From: Eubacterium sp.
Lineage (GTDB): Bacteria; Bacillota; Clostridia; Lachnospirales; Lachnospiraceae
Length of the DNA: 64,000 nucleotides
Direction of reading: 5' to 3'
Assembly: GCA_017541035.1 (NCBI GenBank)
Contig: JAFXZW010000021.1
Location: 1-64,000 of the forward strand
Numbering within the stretch: the first letter of the stretch is position 1; each line of letters opens with the position of its first letter. Of this stretch, positions 25,969 to 33,834 are shown piece after piece. Position numbers and translations under genes: made by a program. The notes under the pieces are model-generated. The model searched no databases. It was not told the origin of the DNA and was given only the letters and a program-made list of their open reading frames with translations.

Positions 25969-27720
25969 TTAATTCCCCGAGCTTCGCAGCAGCACGGCCG
26001 TTGCCGGCCTGCCATCCATCCATTCGATGGGGATCTCCGTTACATTATAGATCCCGCCCAGTTCGTTGATATATCTCTGCCATGTCCGGGTTTCCATCGG
26101 CTGAGACGTTTCATGGATCGTTCCGGGATAGCTTTCATAATCCTCTTTTCCTCCCGGAATCAGTCTCCGGGAATCATGCCCTGTTATATCCATGCCCAGA
26201 TGCTTCGTCATGGCTTCATTTACGAAAAGAACCTTTCCCGACTCATTCTCACGGATGAATACATCAATGGTCAGCTGGTGGAAGATGCTGAGAAGGGTCT
26301 GAGAACCTTTCCGTCTCGCCGCCTCCATCTCGATGATCTCTGTGGTTTCCGCAAGCATTCTGCCGATCAGACGTGCGAAATGGATCTCCGAATCCGACCA
26401 GACTCTCTCCTTCCTGCTTTCCAGAAAGCACACTTTTCCCTTTTCTTCCTTCCCTGTTGAAGCCGGCATGAGCATGACCGCACGTGCCATTCCCTGGAAA
26501 ACCGTGACACGCATCCGGTTCGTCATGCTTTCCTGATCGATCACACAGCCTTCCTTCCGTATCCTTTTCCATTCCTCTTCCGTAAAATGTTCCCGCAACC
26601 TGTCCATCTGCAGAGCCGACATGGAATCATTTCCATCCGGACTCCAATGATCTCTCCGGGTAACCGTCTTCTGATCTTCCCGAAGAGAAAGTGAGAAAAA
26701 GGCATAATCCACATCCAGATGTTCTGCTGCCCGGGACAGGATCACATGAAGACGATCCTCCTCATTTCCGCGCATGACATCCTGCAGTTCAGCAAGAAGC
26801 TTCTTCTGTCGAATCTCAAATTCCAGCTGCTTCTCGATCTCAGCCTCGCTTTCACCTCTCTTCCCGGCGATCACCGCTCTCTGAATGTATCCGGAGATCA
26901 GTTCTCCCAGGTGATACTGTTCACGGGAAGCGATACGAAGACTGGCCGTCTGGGATTTATCGTGAGCACAGAGCATCCACGTAGCAAGGTAAACTCCGTT
27001 TACTACCAACGGAACCGCAGAAACCCGGCTGTCGGGATTTCCGTCTCCAAGTTCGGAATAAACAGCCTCATCCTGCAGCATGGCTGTTCTTTTGATCGCC
27101 TCGAATATTTCCCGGTTCTCCGGCCGTTCAAACATATCGTAGTAATAACCCAGATAAGCATCCGGCCCCACCGGCTGGATCAATGCATGTCCTTCCTGAT
27201 CTACAATCGTGGAATACAATCCGTAGGCATTTGCAAAACAGCCGAAAAGCTCGCTCATCTCCTCTTCCCGGAAGACATCCTTTGTCGGAATACTCTTTCT
27301 CTCTCCTTCGTGTCTTCCGTTGTAAGCCTCTCCGTCTCCGGTCTGAACAATTTCCTGGAAGATATACTCGATCAGATAATAATCCTCATCATATTCCATG
27401 TAGAGGGATCGAATATCCACAGGCCGAACCACGCCGTCATCCCCTACCAGGCGGACATGGTAAGTAAAGTCCGTCCGCGTCTCCGCAGCCAGACTTACCG
27501 CATCAATAAAGCCGTTTCGATCCTCCGGATGAATGTAATCCTTGGGTAACCGAAATCCGCCCTGCAGGCTGGCAAGATTCATTCCCAGCTGCTGAACATT
27601 ATCGGAAACGAACTCCAGCTTTGTACGGCTGACCGGTTCATTCAGCGTATATTTCATGACTACAACACAGCTCCGTGTCATCTCCAGAGCCTGTTTCAGA
27701 TAATTACGGACACGGTCCAA
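25969..27720 (-). CDS. Multi-domain PAS/GAF-type sensor protein without a visible output domain
   Basis: 583 residues, TTG start at 27720 behind AGGGGGAATC. Residues about 25-120 form a PAS-like domain (FVSDNVQQLGM, YIHPEDRNGFIDAV, and the repeated Y/F-strand pattern at FTYHVRLVGDDG). About 150-265 resembles a PocR-like ligand pocket (CFANAYGLYSTIVDQEGHALIQPVG). About 290-450 looks like a GAF domain (LHVILSRAAEHLDVDYAFFSLSL). The last 100 residues are another PAS-like segment (VFIRENESGKVLFVNEAMTKHLG). No kinase, GGDEF, HD-GYP or helix-turn-helix motif is visible. It lies between the DivIVA-like gene and mreB, in the same direction. Domain names are by eye and partly uncertain. Confidence 0.6.
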   Translation of the reverse strand: MDRVRNYLKQALEMTRSCVVVMKYTLNEPVSRTKLEFVSDNVQQLGMNLASLQGGFRLPKDYIHPEDRNGFIDAVSLAAETRTDFTYHVRLVGDDGVVRPVDIRSLYMEYDEDYYLIEYIFQEIVQTGDGEAYNGRHEGERKSIPTKDVFREEEMSELFGCFANAYGLYSTIVDQEGHALIQPVGPDAYLGYYYDMFERPENREIFEAIKRTAMLQDEAVYSELGDGNPDSRVSAVPLVVNGVYLATWMLCAHDKSQTASLRIASREQYHLGELISGYIQRAVIAGKRGESEAEIEKQLEFEIRQKKLLAELQDVMRGNEEDRLHVILSRAAEHLDVDYAFFSLSLREDQKTVTRRDHWSPDGNDSMSALQMDRLREHFTEEEWKRIRKEGCVIDQESMTNRMRVTVFQGMARAVMLMPASTGKEEKGKVCFLESRKERVWSDSEIHFARLIGRMLAETTEIIEMEAARRKGSQTLLSIFHQLTIDVFIRENESGKVLFVNEAMTKHLGMDITGHDSRRLIPGGKEDYESYPGTIHETSQPMETRTWQRYINELGGIYNVTEIPIEWMDGRPATAVLLRSSGN

Positions 27721-27737
27721 GCTGATTCCCCCTCTTT

Positions 27738-27768
27738 CAAAAAGCAGGGACTAGAAGTCGTCCCTGCT
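27738..27768 (-). terminator. Terminator after the DivIVA-like gene
   Basis: AGCAGGGAC/GTCCCTGCT arms with an 8-base loop, followed on the minus strand by TTTTTG. It separates the DivIVA-like gene from the PAS/GAF gene, which therefore has its own promoter or relies on read-through. Confidence 0.85.
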
Positions 27769-27782
27769 CCCCCGGTTCTAAA

Positions 27783-28673
27783 TCATTCTTCAGAATGCAG
27801 ATCTCCGAAAGCATTATCCGTCATTTCCTTCGTTTCTTTTGCTGCTTCCGTAACCTTATCCAGCGATTCCATCAGCTGAGATACGAATTCACCGATGGTC
27901 TTGCATTCGCGCTTTACCTGAGAACGGGTCATGTAAACCTCATCGCGGGTCTTTGCCTTCATCTCATCACACTCTTCCTGAGCCTGAGCGCGCATCGCAT
28001 CACAATCCGCCTCTGTCTCTGCCCTGAGAGTGCTCATTGCTTCCTCTGTACTTGTCCGGAGATTATCGCAATAGGTATCGGTTGCCAGCTTCTTATTGGC
28101 ACAATCATACTCTGTGGAGGAACGTAGTCCCGCGCACTCCCGCTCGGTCGACTCCTTCATATTCCTGCAGGCTTCCTCCGTTTCCGATGTCAGCTTTGCG
28201 CAGGCGTTTTCCGTTTCTTCCCGCTGAGACTCACACTGTACATTTGTCTCATTCACCATACGATCGATCTCTGACTGAGTCTGAGCCATCTTCAGCTCAC
28301 ACTCCGCCTCGGTATCCCTTACCAGCTTATCCGCCCGCAGCTGCGCATCCAGCGCGACTTTGCTGACAGACTCATATTTTGCCTGATAATCAGCGTCCCT
28401 CTCCTCAAAGTGCTGCAGACGTGCCCGCAGGGTATCTACCTCCTCCTGCAGGTCCGTATTTGTCGTACGCAGGTTATCCACGGTTGCCTTGGATTCGTTC
28501 ATATTGACTTCCCGCATCTTCCGCAGGCTGTCCACCGTTTCTCCCAGCTTTACGGTTGTTTCCTTCAGCTGAGCGATCTGTTTCTCGTAATCCTCCTGCA
28601 TTTCCGTGATAAATGTTTCAACAGCCTTTCTGTCATATCCACCGAAGGACACTGTTTTCAGTTCTACTTCCAT
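27783..28673 (-). CDS. DivIVA-like coiled-coil protein with thirteen 11-residue repeats
   Basis: 296 residues from ATG 28673 (AAAGGGG upstream); the N-terminal VSFGGYDRKAVETFITEMQEDYEKQI resembles the DivIVA membrane-binding head, which targets curved membrane. Residues about 45-105 are an ordinary coiled coil. Then come about thirteen units of 11 residues of the form T-E-x-x-C-x-x-x-x-x-x (for example TEAEC, TENAC, TEEAC, TEREC, TEYDC, TDTYC, TEADC). Ten units have Cys at position 5; the others carry Ile, Met or Val. A final 40-residue helix has TEAAKETKEMTD. Hendecads give straighter coiled coils. It may scaffold wall synthesis or division with mreB nearby; function inferred. Confidence 0.75.
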   Translation of the reverse strand: MEVELKTVSFGGYDRKAVETFITEMQEDYEKQIAQLKETTVKLGETVDSLRKMREVNMNESKATVDNLRTTNTDLQEEVDTLRARLQHFEERDADYQAKYESVSKVALDAQLRADKLVRDTEAECELKMAQTQSEIDRMVNETNVQCESQREETENACAKLTSETEEACRNMKESTERECAGLRSSTEYDCANKKLATDTYCDNLRTSTEEAMSTLRAETEADCDAMRAQAQEECDEMKAKTRDEVYMTRSQVKRECKTIGEFVSQLMESLDKVTEAAKETKEMTDNAFGDLHSEE

Positions 28674-28908
28674 ATCGAAACCCCTTTCCGTACGATCTTT
28701 ATTCTGTAATCCGATCCGTTCCATGAAAAACCACATGGATAGTAGAAGTATATCACAATTACCCCTGTATTGCATCTCTTTTTTCCTTCGTCCAAAAAAA
28801 ATATATCCAAAGAAGCTTCGGTTGTGATATACTGATGCGACCCGTTCATTTCAGCGGCATTTTCATAAATGAGTGTAAACGAAACACCTTTCGAAAAAGA
28901 GGAAAGAA

Positions 28909-29583
28909 ATGAGAAAGCAAATCCTTGCCGGAATCCTCCTGCTCCTTTTGGGAGCCCTGTGCGGATGCGGCGCCAGCAAAGAAAACAAATATGAAACCTA
29001 TGTCCGCTCCATGATCTCGGCGGTATATCAGGGAAGTGACTATGACTCCTACTGCAAGGCAACCGGTATCAGCAGGGAAGAAGCCGAAGCTGCCCACAAA
29101 TATGTGATTCAGAGACTGGCTGACAACCTCTGCCGCATTTACAGTCTTGACCTGGAAGGGAATGAGGCTCTGGAGCAGAAACTTCTGGGGCTTTCCGGCA
29201 GAATCTATGAGAATATCCGTTTTGAAGTTGCTCCCACGCGGAAGGAAGGGGATAACTACTACGTCGACGTAACCCTCTACCCCATGGAATTCCTGAGCGG
29301 CACCAATGAGAAGCTGGAAGCCTATGTGACGGAATACGACAGCAAGGTTTCGGCCGGTGAGTATAATGACGTTGAAAAAGAGGAGTACCAGCGGAGCTTT
29401 GCCTCCGGAGTGATCGAAACCCTTGAAACAGCCGCCGAATCCGTCACCTACGGTGATGCCGTTACCGTAACCGTCCGCATTATTGAGAGTAAGAATACCT
29501 ACGCTGTCAGTGAGACAGATCTGAAGAGCGTGGATGCGGCACTTCTTTCCTCTGTTGCTCCTTCCGGAAATGAGGAAAATTAA
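28909..29583 (+). CDS. Uncharacterised lipoprotein
   Basis: 224 residues. Signal peptide MRKQILAGILLLLLGALCGCG with a lipobox-like L-x-x-C around residues 17-20, so it is probably lipid-anchored outside the membrane. The mature part is acidic and helical to about residue 90 and then has beta-like stretches (VDVTLYPMEFLSG, VTVTVRIIESKN). No known domain recognised with certainty. ATG with AGAGGAAAG upstream. It is divergent from the DivIVA-like gene; both strands of the gap hold a TTGTGATATACT motif (28822-28833 on plus, 28759-28748 on minus), likely paired -10 regions. Confidence 0.65.
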   Translation: MRKQILAGILLLLLGALCGCGASKENKYETYVRSMISAVYQGSDYDSYCKATGISREEAEAAHKYVIQRLADNLCRIYSLDLEGNEALEQKLLGLSGRIYENIRFEVAPTRKEGDNYYVDVTLYPMEFLSGTNEKLEAYVTEYDSKVSAGEYNDVEKEEYQRSFASGVIETLETAAESVTYGDAVTVTVRIIESKNTYAVSETDLKSVDAALLSSVAPSGNEEN

Positions 29584-29643
29584 AGCTCCTTCACAGGGAA
29601 ATCCACGACTGATATTGCAGCACATATCTTTTGCTATAGCAGA

Positions 29644-29678
29644 TAGCAGGGGCCAAAACCCCTGCTATTTGCTTTTTT
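29644..29678 (+). terminator. Terminator after the lipoprotein gene
   Basis: TAGCAGGGG/CCCCTGCTA stem with a 6-base loop, followed by TTTGCTTTTTT. It ends about 95 bp past the lipoprotein stop, and the T-run overlaps the -35 of the glmS promoter. Confidence 0.88.
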
Positions 29679-29697
29679 CCACGGGATATGTTATAGT
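29669..29697 (+). promoter_or_regulatory. Promoter of the glmS leader
   Basis: TTGCTT (29669-29674), 17-base spacer, TATAGT (29692-29697). Initiation near 29704 places the ribozyme cleavage site about 50 nt from the transcript start. Confidence 0.7.
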
Positions 29698-29737
29698 ATC
29701 ACCATCTGTGCCGGTTCAGGAGGAGCACAGAGTTCGA

Positions 29738-30200
29738 AAGGTTCAGAAACCTTAGCGCCATGTGGCTGCAATCTGCGATTCCCGCATGCAGCCTGACGAG
29801 GTGAAGCGTTATCGAAAGCTGAGAGATAAATTATTAATAAGACTATTCAAAACCGCAATTGGTTATGAGTTGGGAACGTGAATTTTACTATTCACGACCG
29901 CTCCAAATCGGCATCGGCTCCATCCGCACTTCGTGCGTATGCCGTGCCTGCGGCACTTCTGAGCCGCTGCGATTTGGGCGGTTCCTGCTTCGCAGCTCTC
30001 CAACAGCAGCTTGCATCCTTGCGTGCAAGCACGCGGATGCAAGCTGCTGTTGGAGAGTCGTGAATAGTAACTCTTGGCCATCAATTCGGCGGATGCGCTT
30101 CCGGACGGCAGTTCGAAGGGAGCTGTAAGGGTCTTTGTTACAGTCTCCGTAGTATCGTGACAAAACCGGTCGGTAACGGACGGAACAAAACACGATACCA
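29738..30200 (+). ncRNA. glmS ribozyme (riboswitch), interrupted by a large structured insert
   Basis: Conserved blocks of the glmS catalytic RNA are found in order: AGCGCCA at 29754-29760 with cleavage expected between A29754 and G29755; the P1/P2-type hairpin GGCTGCA...TGCAGCC; TGACGAGG (29794-29801); GAAGCG-TTATCGA (29803-29815); then, after an interruption, TTCGGCGGATGCGCTTCCGG (30085-30104), whose CGCTTC pairs with GAAGCG and whose GGCGG can pair with GCGCC. GGAACAAAACACG (30182-30194) closes the 3' domain, with TATCGTG/CACGATA pairing. In ribozymes I recall, only 3-5 nt lie between ATCGA and UCGGCGG; here there are about 269. Glucosamine-6-phosphate-induced cleavage would lower glmS expression if the RNA still folds. 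A small hairpin AAGGTT/AACCTT directly precedes the cleavage site. Confidence 0.85.
29816..30084 (+). repeat. About 269-nt palindromic insert in the glmS ribozyme core
   Basis: An A/T-rich entry (29816-29884) is followed by a fully palindromic block 29885-30070: outer arms TTACTATTCACGA / TCGTGAATAGTAA; inside, one branch closed by CGCTCCAAATCG/CGATTTGGGCG and CGGCTC/GAGCCG holds two small hairpins (CGCAC-TTC-GTGCG and GTGCC-TGC-GGCAC), and a second branch is a perfect 23-bp hairpin (29996-30018 with 30035-30057) capped by GCGTGC/GCACGC. An extra CGTGAA at 29877 could pair with TTCACG at 29891 instead of the outer arm, giving an alternative fold. No long ORF is supported inside. Confidence 0.88.
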
Positions 30201-30217
30201 TGCACCATTTCTTTTTG

Positions 30218-30234
30218 CGTGCTAAAAAGCACGT
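30218..30234 (+). other. Small hairpin in the glmS leader past the ribozyme
   Basis: GCGTGC-TAAAA-AGCACG is a short stem between the ribozyme and the glmS start; nothing else is recognised in 30201-30363 apart from the GAAAGGAG site before the ATG. Confidence 0.5.
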
Positions 30235-30363
30235 AGTTTCCGAGGCATGGCGCCTCCCATTTTTTGCGTGTCCATACAAAGCTTTCAATAGCCGATCCCA
30301 AGGTTTTCTTCGGGTGGATTTTTTCCTGTGGGCATGTGCACGAATTGAAAGGAGAATAATATT

Positions 30364-32181
30364 ATGTGTGGAATAGTTGGATTTACCGGGGAACTCCCCG
30401 CAAAGGATATACTGATCAGCGGCCTGGAGCAGCTGGAGTATCGTGGATACGACAGTGCCGGGATCGCCGTACTGGATGATGAGAAGGGTCTGCTTCTGAA
30501 GAAGAAAACCGGGCATGTGGCGGATCTTCGCGAGGCGGCAAAGGACATGGATACGACAGGGACCTGCGGTATCGGTCATACCCGTTGGGCAACCCACGGC
30601 GGAGTGACGGAAGCAAATGCCCATCCCCATAACTGTGGAACAGTAACTCTGATCCACAACGGGATCATAGAAAATTACCGTGAGCTGACGGTAGAATACG
30701 GTCTCTCCGAAAAGCTGAAATCCGAAACGGATACCGAGGTCGTAGCGGCGCTACTGGACAAGATCTATGAAGGGGATCCCATTACGGCTATCCGCAAGAC
30801 CGTGAAGCTTTTGTCCGGAACCTTCGCCCTCTGCATTATGTTCAGCGACCACCCGAATGTAATCTACTGTGTGCGAAATGTCAGTCCGCTGGTTGCAGCT
30901 GTCTTTGATGAGGGAACCATTATCGCATCGGATCTTACCGCCCTCATCCCCTACTCCAGAAAATATTTCGTCGTTCCGGAGTATCACATTCTGACCATGA
31001 CAAAGGATTCCATCCGCGTGGAGGATATGAAGGGAAATAAAGTGACTCCCGAGATCCTTACCGTAGACTGGGACATCAACTCCGCGCAGAAGGGCGGATA
31101 CCCGCACTTTATGCTGAAGGAGATCTACGAACAACCGGAAGCTTTGGAGCGTACCATCATGCCACGAGTAAAGGATGGTATGCCGGACTTTACCGAGGAT
31201 GGCATTCCGGATGATGTACTGAAAAATGCCCGGCGTGTTGTTGTGGTGGCCTGCGGCACCGCCATGCATGCCGGCATGGTGGGAGCAAAGGTGATCGAAA
31301 GCAGGCTCCGCATTCCCGTTCAGGTGGAGATCGCATCGGAATTCCGCTATAAGGATCCCATCATCGATGAGAGCGTTCTAACCATTATCCTTTCTCAGTC
31401 AGGCGAGACCACCGACACGCTGGAAGCCCTGAAAATTGCCAGGAGCAAAGGTTCAAAGACCATCTCTATCGTCAATGTAAAGGGTTCCACCATTGCCCGG
31501 GAAAGTGATTACGTACTGTATACTCATGCCGGGCCGGAAATCGCCGTAGCCAGCACCAAAGCATACACCGTACAGATATCCGCCATGTATCTTCTGGCGG
31601 CACGCATGGGCTTTGTGAAGGGCATTCTGTCGGAAGATGAGACAAAGGACTTTATCGGCAAGTTATCGGGTGCCGGAGAACTGATCGCAAAAACTCTGGA
31701 AAACGCCAATAATATCAAACGGATTGCAAACCACATCAAGCTTGCCCAGGATGTCTTCTACATCGGCCGCGGCATCGATTATACCATGAGCCTGGAAGCG
31801 TCGCTGAAGCTAAAAGAGATCTCCTACATCCATGCGGAAGCCTATGCTGCAGGTGAGCTGAAGCACGGCACCATCGCACTGATCTCCGAAAATGTGCCGG
31901 TCATTGCCATTGCCACAGAGCCGTCCGTTTACCCGAAGACCATTTCGAACATGAAAGAAGTAAAGAGCCGCGGAGCCTACGTGATCCTGATCAGCCAGGA
32001 TGCGGAAAAGCCTGATGATTCCGTATGCGACCGTCAGATCCGGATACCGGATGCGGAACCCACCTTTGCGGTATTTGCAACGGCTGCCGTCCTGCAGCTC
32101 ATTGCTTACTATACCTCCGATGCTCGTGGGCTAGATGTGGATAAACCGCGAAATCTTGCCAAGTCCGTAACGGTAGAATAA
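30364..32181 (+). CDS. glmS: Glutamine--fructose-6-phosphate aminotransferase (isomerizing)
   Basis: 605 residues. N-terminal class II glutamine amidotransferase domain starting MCGIVGFTG, so Cys2 is the nucleophile after Met removal, with RGYDSAGIAV and HTRWATHGGV. Two SIS domains follow: VACGTAMHAG, SQSGETTDTLEAL (sugar-phosphate loop) and LKEISYIHAEAYAAGELKHG; the C-terminus is the KSVTVE catalytic tail. It makes glucosamine-6-phosphate from fructose-6-phosphate and glutamine, the entry step for UDP-GlcNAc, peptidoglycan and wall polymers. Expression is expected to be set by the glmS ribozyme leader. Confidence 0.97.
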   Translation: MCGIVGFTGELPAKDILISGLEQLEYRGYDSAGIAVLDDEKGLLLKKKTGHVADLREAAKDMDTTGTCGIGHTRWATHGGVTEANAHPHNCGTVTLIHNGIIENYRELTVEYGLSEKLKSETDTEVVAALLDKIYEGDPITAIRKTVKLLSGTFALCIMFSDHPNVIYCVRNVSPLVAAVFDEGTIIASDLTALIPYSRKYFVVPEYHILTMTKDSIRVEDMKGNKVTPEILTVDWDINSAQKGGYPHFMLKEIYEQPEALERTIMPRVKDGMPDFTEDGIPDDVLKNARRVVVVACGTAMHAGMVGAKVIESRLRIPVQVEIASEFRYKDPIIDESVLTIILSQSGETTDTLEALKIARSKGSKTISIVNVKGSTIARESDYVLYTHAGPEIAVASTKAYTVQISAMYLLAARMGFVKGILSEDETKDFIGKLSGAGELIAKTLENANNIKRIANHIKLAQDVFYIGRGIDYTMSLEASLKLKEISYIHAEAYAAGELKHGTIALISENVPVIAIATEPSVYPKTISNMKEVKSRGAYVILISQDAEKPDDSVCDRQIRIPDAEPTFAVFATAAVLQLIAYYTSDARGLDVDKPRNLAKSVTVE

Positions 32182-32203
32182 AATTCCAAATCCCACCAAT
32201 AAA

Positions 32204-32244
32204 ACAGCCTGCCGTACCTGTTCTTCACAGGAACGGCAGGCTGT
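32204..32244. terminator. Terminator between glmS and the convergent wall hydrolase
   Basis: Perfect 12-bp arms ACAGCCTGCCGT/ACGGCAGGCTGT with an inner CCTG/CAGG. On the minus strand it is followed by TTTTATTGG; on the plus strand by AATTCGTTT. Best seen as serving the minus-strand gene, possibly both. Confidence 0.8.
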
Positions 32245-32265
32245 AATTCGTTTCTGCCCGCCCTA

Positions 32266-32312
32266 CGCTCCGGATGCAAAACATCCGGGGGGAGCTGAAT
32301 GGTTACACCTGT
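32266..32312. repeat. Hairpin repeat family 2, copy 1
   Basis: GCTCCGGATGCAAAACATCCGG followed by GGGGAGCTGAATGGTTACAC: a CGGATG/CATCCG stem extended by GCTCC/GGAGC. A similar block, with the same ...GGTTACA end, lies at 54218-54260. Each lies just downstream of the stop of a minus-strand gene for an exported protein. Confidence 0.6.
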
Positions 32313-32315
32313 TTT

Positions 32316-33797
32316 TTAGAAAAATGCGATATGTCCGATAATGATATATTTGCTGTCCTCCGGATCCACACTGGATGCCAGACGGAAGCCGATACATCCC
32401 TCTACGTTATTATTATTTCCCTCCAGAGCTTCCTTCGCCGCCCGGAGAGCCGTCTCCGAACCGCCTGTTTCCAGACACTTCTTGAATCTGCTGGAATTTA
32501 CCACGGAGAACTGATAAGGAGCATAAACAACCTCCTCCAGTGTATCATCGTATCTATCCATATGAACACGGTTCATTACGACATTTCCCACTGCCAGCTG
32601 TCCTTCATAGGGCTCTGCGCCGGCCTCGCAGTAGATTACCGCTGCCAAAAGATACAGATCATCATAGGTATATTCATAGCCCTTCACACGGTAGGTAACA
32701 CGGGTTCCGTCAAAAAGATCCACGCCATATTTACAACAGCCATCCTCATCGAAGGTGTACATCCAGCCGTCAATGTAAGCAACAACATCTGCCAGCTGAT
32801 CATCTTCATCCTTGTAGATCCGGATCTCATCCTCTTCGATCCATTCATAGCCGTCATCCGCCTTCTCGCCGTCCGCATTCAGATAGAAGCCGTCCTGGTA
32901 CCAGACCACATCCATACTAGCCGCCATCTGTCCGCGCAGCTTTTCCTCGAAATAATAATCGGTTCCGTCTATCTGCTGCCATCCATATACCGGACGTCCA
33001 TCCTGCTCTGTGTAGAACCAGTGACCTTCCGCACTCTGAACCCAGCCTCTTCTTAAGCGAAGGCTGCCATTCGCTGAAATAACATAATAATCCGGTTCTT
33101 CCATGAAAGGAGCGGAGGTATCCCGTCCGCCGGCCTCAGCCATCTTTCCCGATGCATAATCAAAGAAGAACCACTGCTTTCCGATCTTCCGCCAACCAAG
33201 GGTACATGCTCCCGACGAAGTGATCCAATACCAGGAACCGGACTCATCCTCATGCCATCCCTGATTCGGAAGATATCCATCCTCATCAAAAAGATAAAGA
33301 TGTGCATCGATCCATGCGCTGCAGGAGGTCAGATAGTCCTTCACGATTTCCGTTTCCCCGTCATCCTTTTCCACTTCATGACGGGTTGCATACCTCCAGC
33401 CACGGTCATTCTTCTCCCAGAAATATTTGTCCGGATTTTCATTCTCCTCGTCGTAAGCTCCGCCCTTCCGGCAGTTTCCGAGGAAATATCCGGAATGGTA
33501 TTCATCGACGGTATATCCCTTCTTGGTGAATAAATACCAGCATCCGTCTACGACGTACCATCCGCCGACCAGGCACTCACCTGTCTCCTGATTGACGCAC
33601 TTTCCATAGGCATGGCTGTTCTCATCATCAGGGCTTGTCCAGTATTCCCAGGCCCAGCCGTTCTTTCCTGTCGTAATGGAATCCTCCGCTGCCTCGGCTC
33701 TTTCTCCCCTCAGAAGAACTGCCGCACCCACAGCCAGCAGGATACCCATTATTCCTGTCATGATCCTCGAACATCGATGTTTTCCACTTTGTTTCAT
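32316..33797 (-). CDS. Exported cell-wall hydrolase: wall-binding repeats plus SleB-type hydrolase domain
   Basis: 493 residues. Residues about 12-32 are a signal peptide (RIMTGIMGILLAVGAAVLL). Residues about 45-360 carry Trp/Tyr/Gly-rich choline/glucan-binding-type repeats, with units such as GGWYVVDGCWYLFTKKGY, DESGSWYWITSSG, IGKQWFFFDYASG and GWQQIDGTDYYFEEK. The C-terminal 120 residues match the Hydrolase_2/SleB domain: LAAVIYCEAGAEPYEGQLAVGNVVMNRV holds the catalytic Glu, then YAPYQFSVV and GCIGFRLAS. SleB-like enzymes cut peptidoglycan glycan strands. The repeats would anchor it to wall polymers. It is last in a murA-metG-GT2-GtrA run on the same strand. Confidence 0.88.
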   Translation of the reverse strand: MKQSGKHRCSRIMTGIMGILLAVGAAVLLRGERAEAAEDSITTGKNGWAWEYWTSPDDENSHAYGKCVNQETGECLVGGWYVVDGCWYLFTKKGYTVDEYHSGYFLGNCRKGGAYDEENENPDKYFWEKNDRGWRYATRHEVEKDDGETEIVKDYLTSCSAWIDAHLYLFDEDGYLPNQGWHEDESGSWYWITSSGACTLGWRKIGKQWFFFDYASGKMAEAGGRDTSAPFMEEPDYYVISANGSLRLRRGWVQSAEGHWFYTEQDGRPVYGWQQIDGTDYYFEEKLRGQMAASMDVVWYQDGFYLNADGEKADDGYEWIEEDEIRIYKDEDDQLADVVAYIDGWMYTFDEDGCCKYGVDLFDGTRVTYRVKGYEYTYDDLYLLAAVIYCEAGAEPYEGQLAVGNVVMNRVHMDRYDDTLEEVVYAPYQFSVVNSSRFKKCLETGGSETALRAAKEALEGNNNNVEGCIGFRLASSVDPEDSKYIIIGHIAFF

Positions 33798-33834
33798 AAA
33801 AAATCTCCTTACAATACGTTACGGTTTTCGGACT

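Noticed and set aside
29885..30070. Possible ORFs inside the glmS leader on both strands
   Set aside because: Open frames arise from the palindromes (same sequence read both ways), lack ribosome-binding sites and lie within a recognised ribozyme.
29863..30657. Minus-strand frame of about 264 codons across the ribozyme and glmS start
   Set aside because: It is a shadow of the ribozyme and glmS; composition is Cys/His/Arg-rich and no family pattern is seen.
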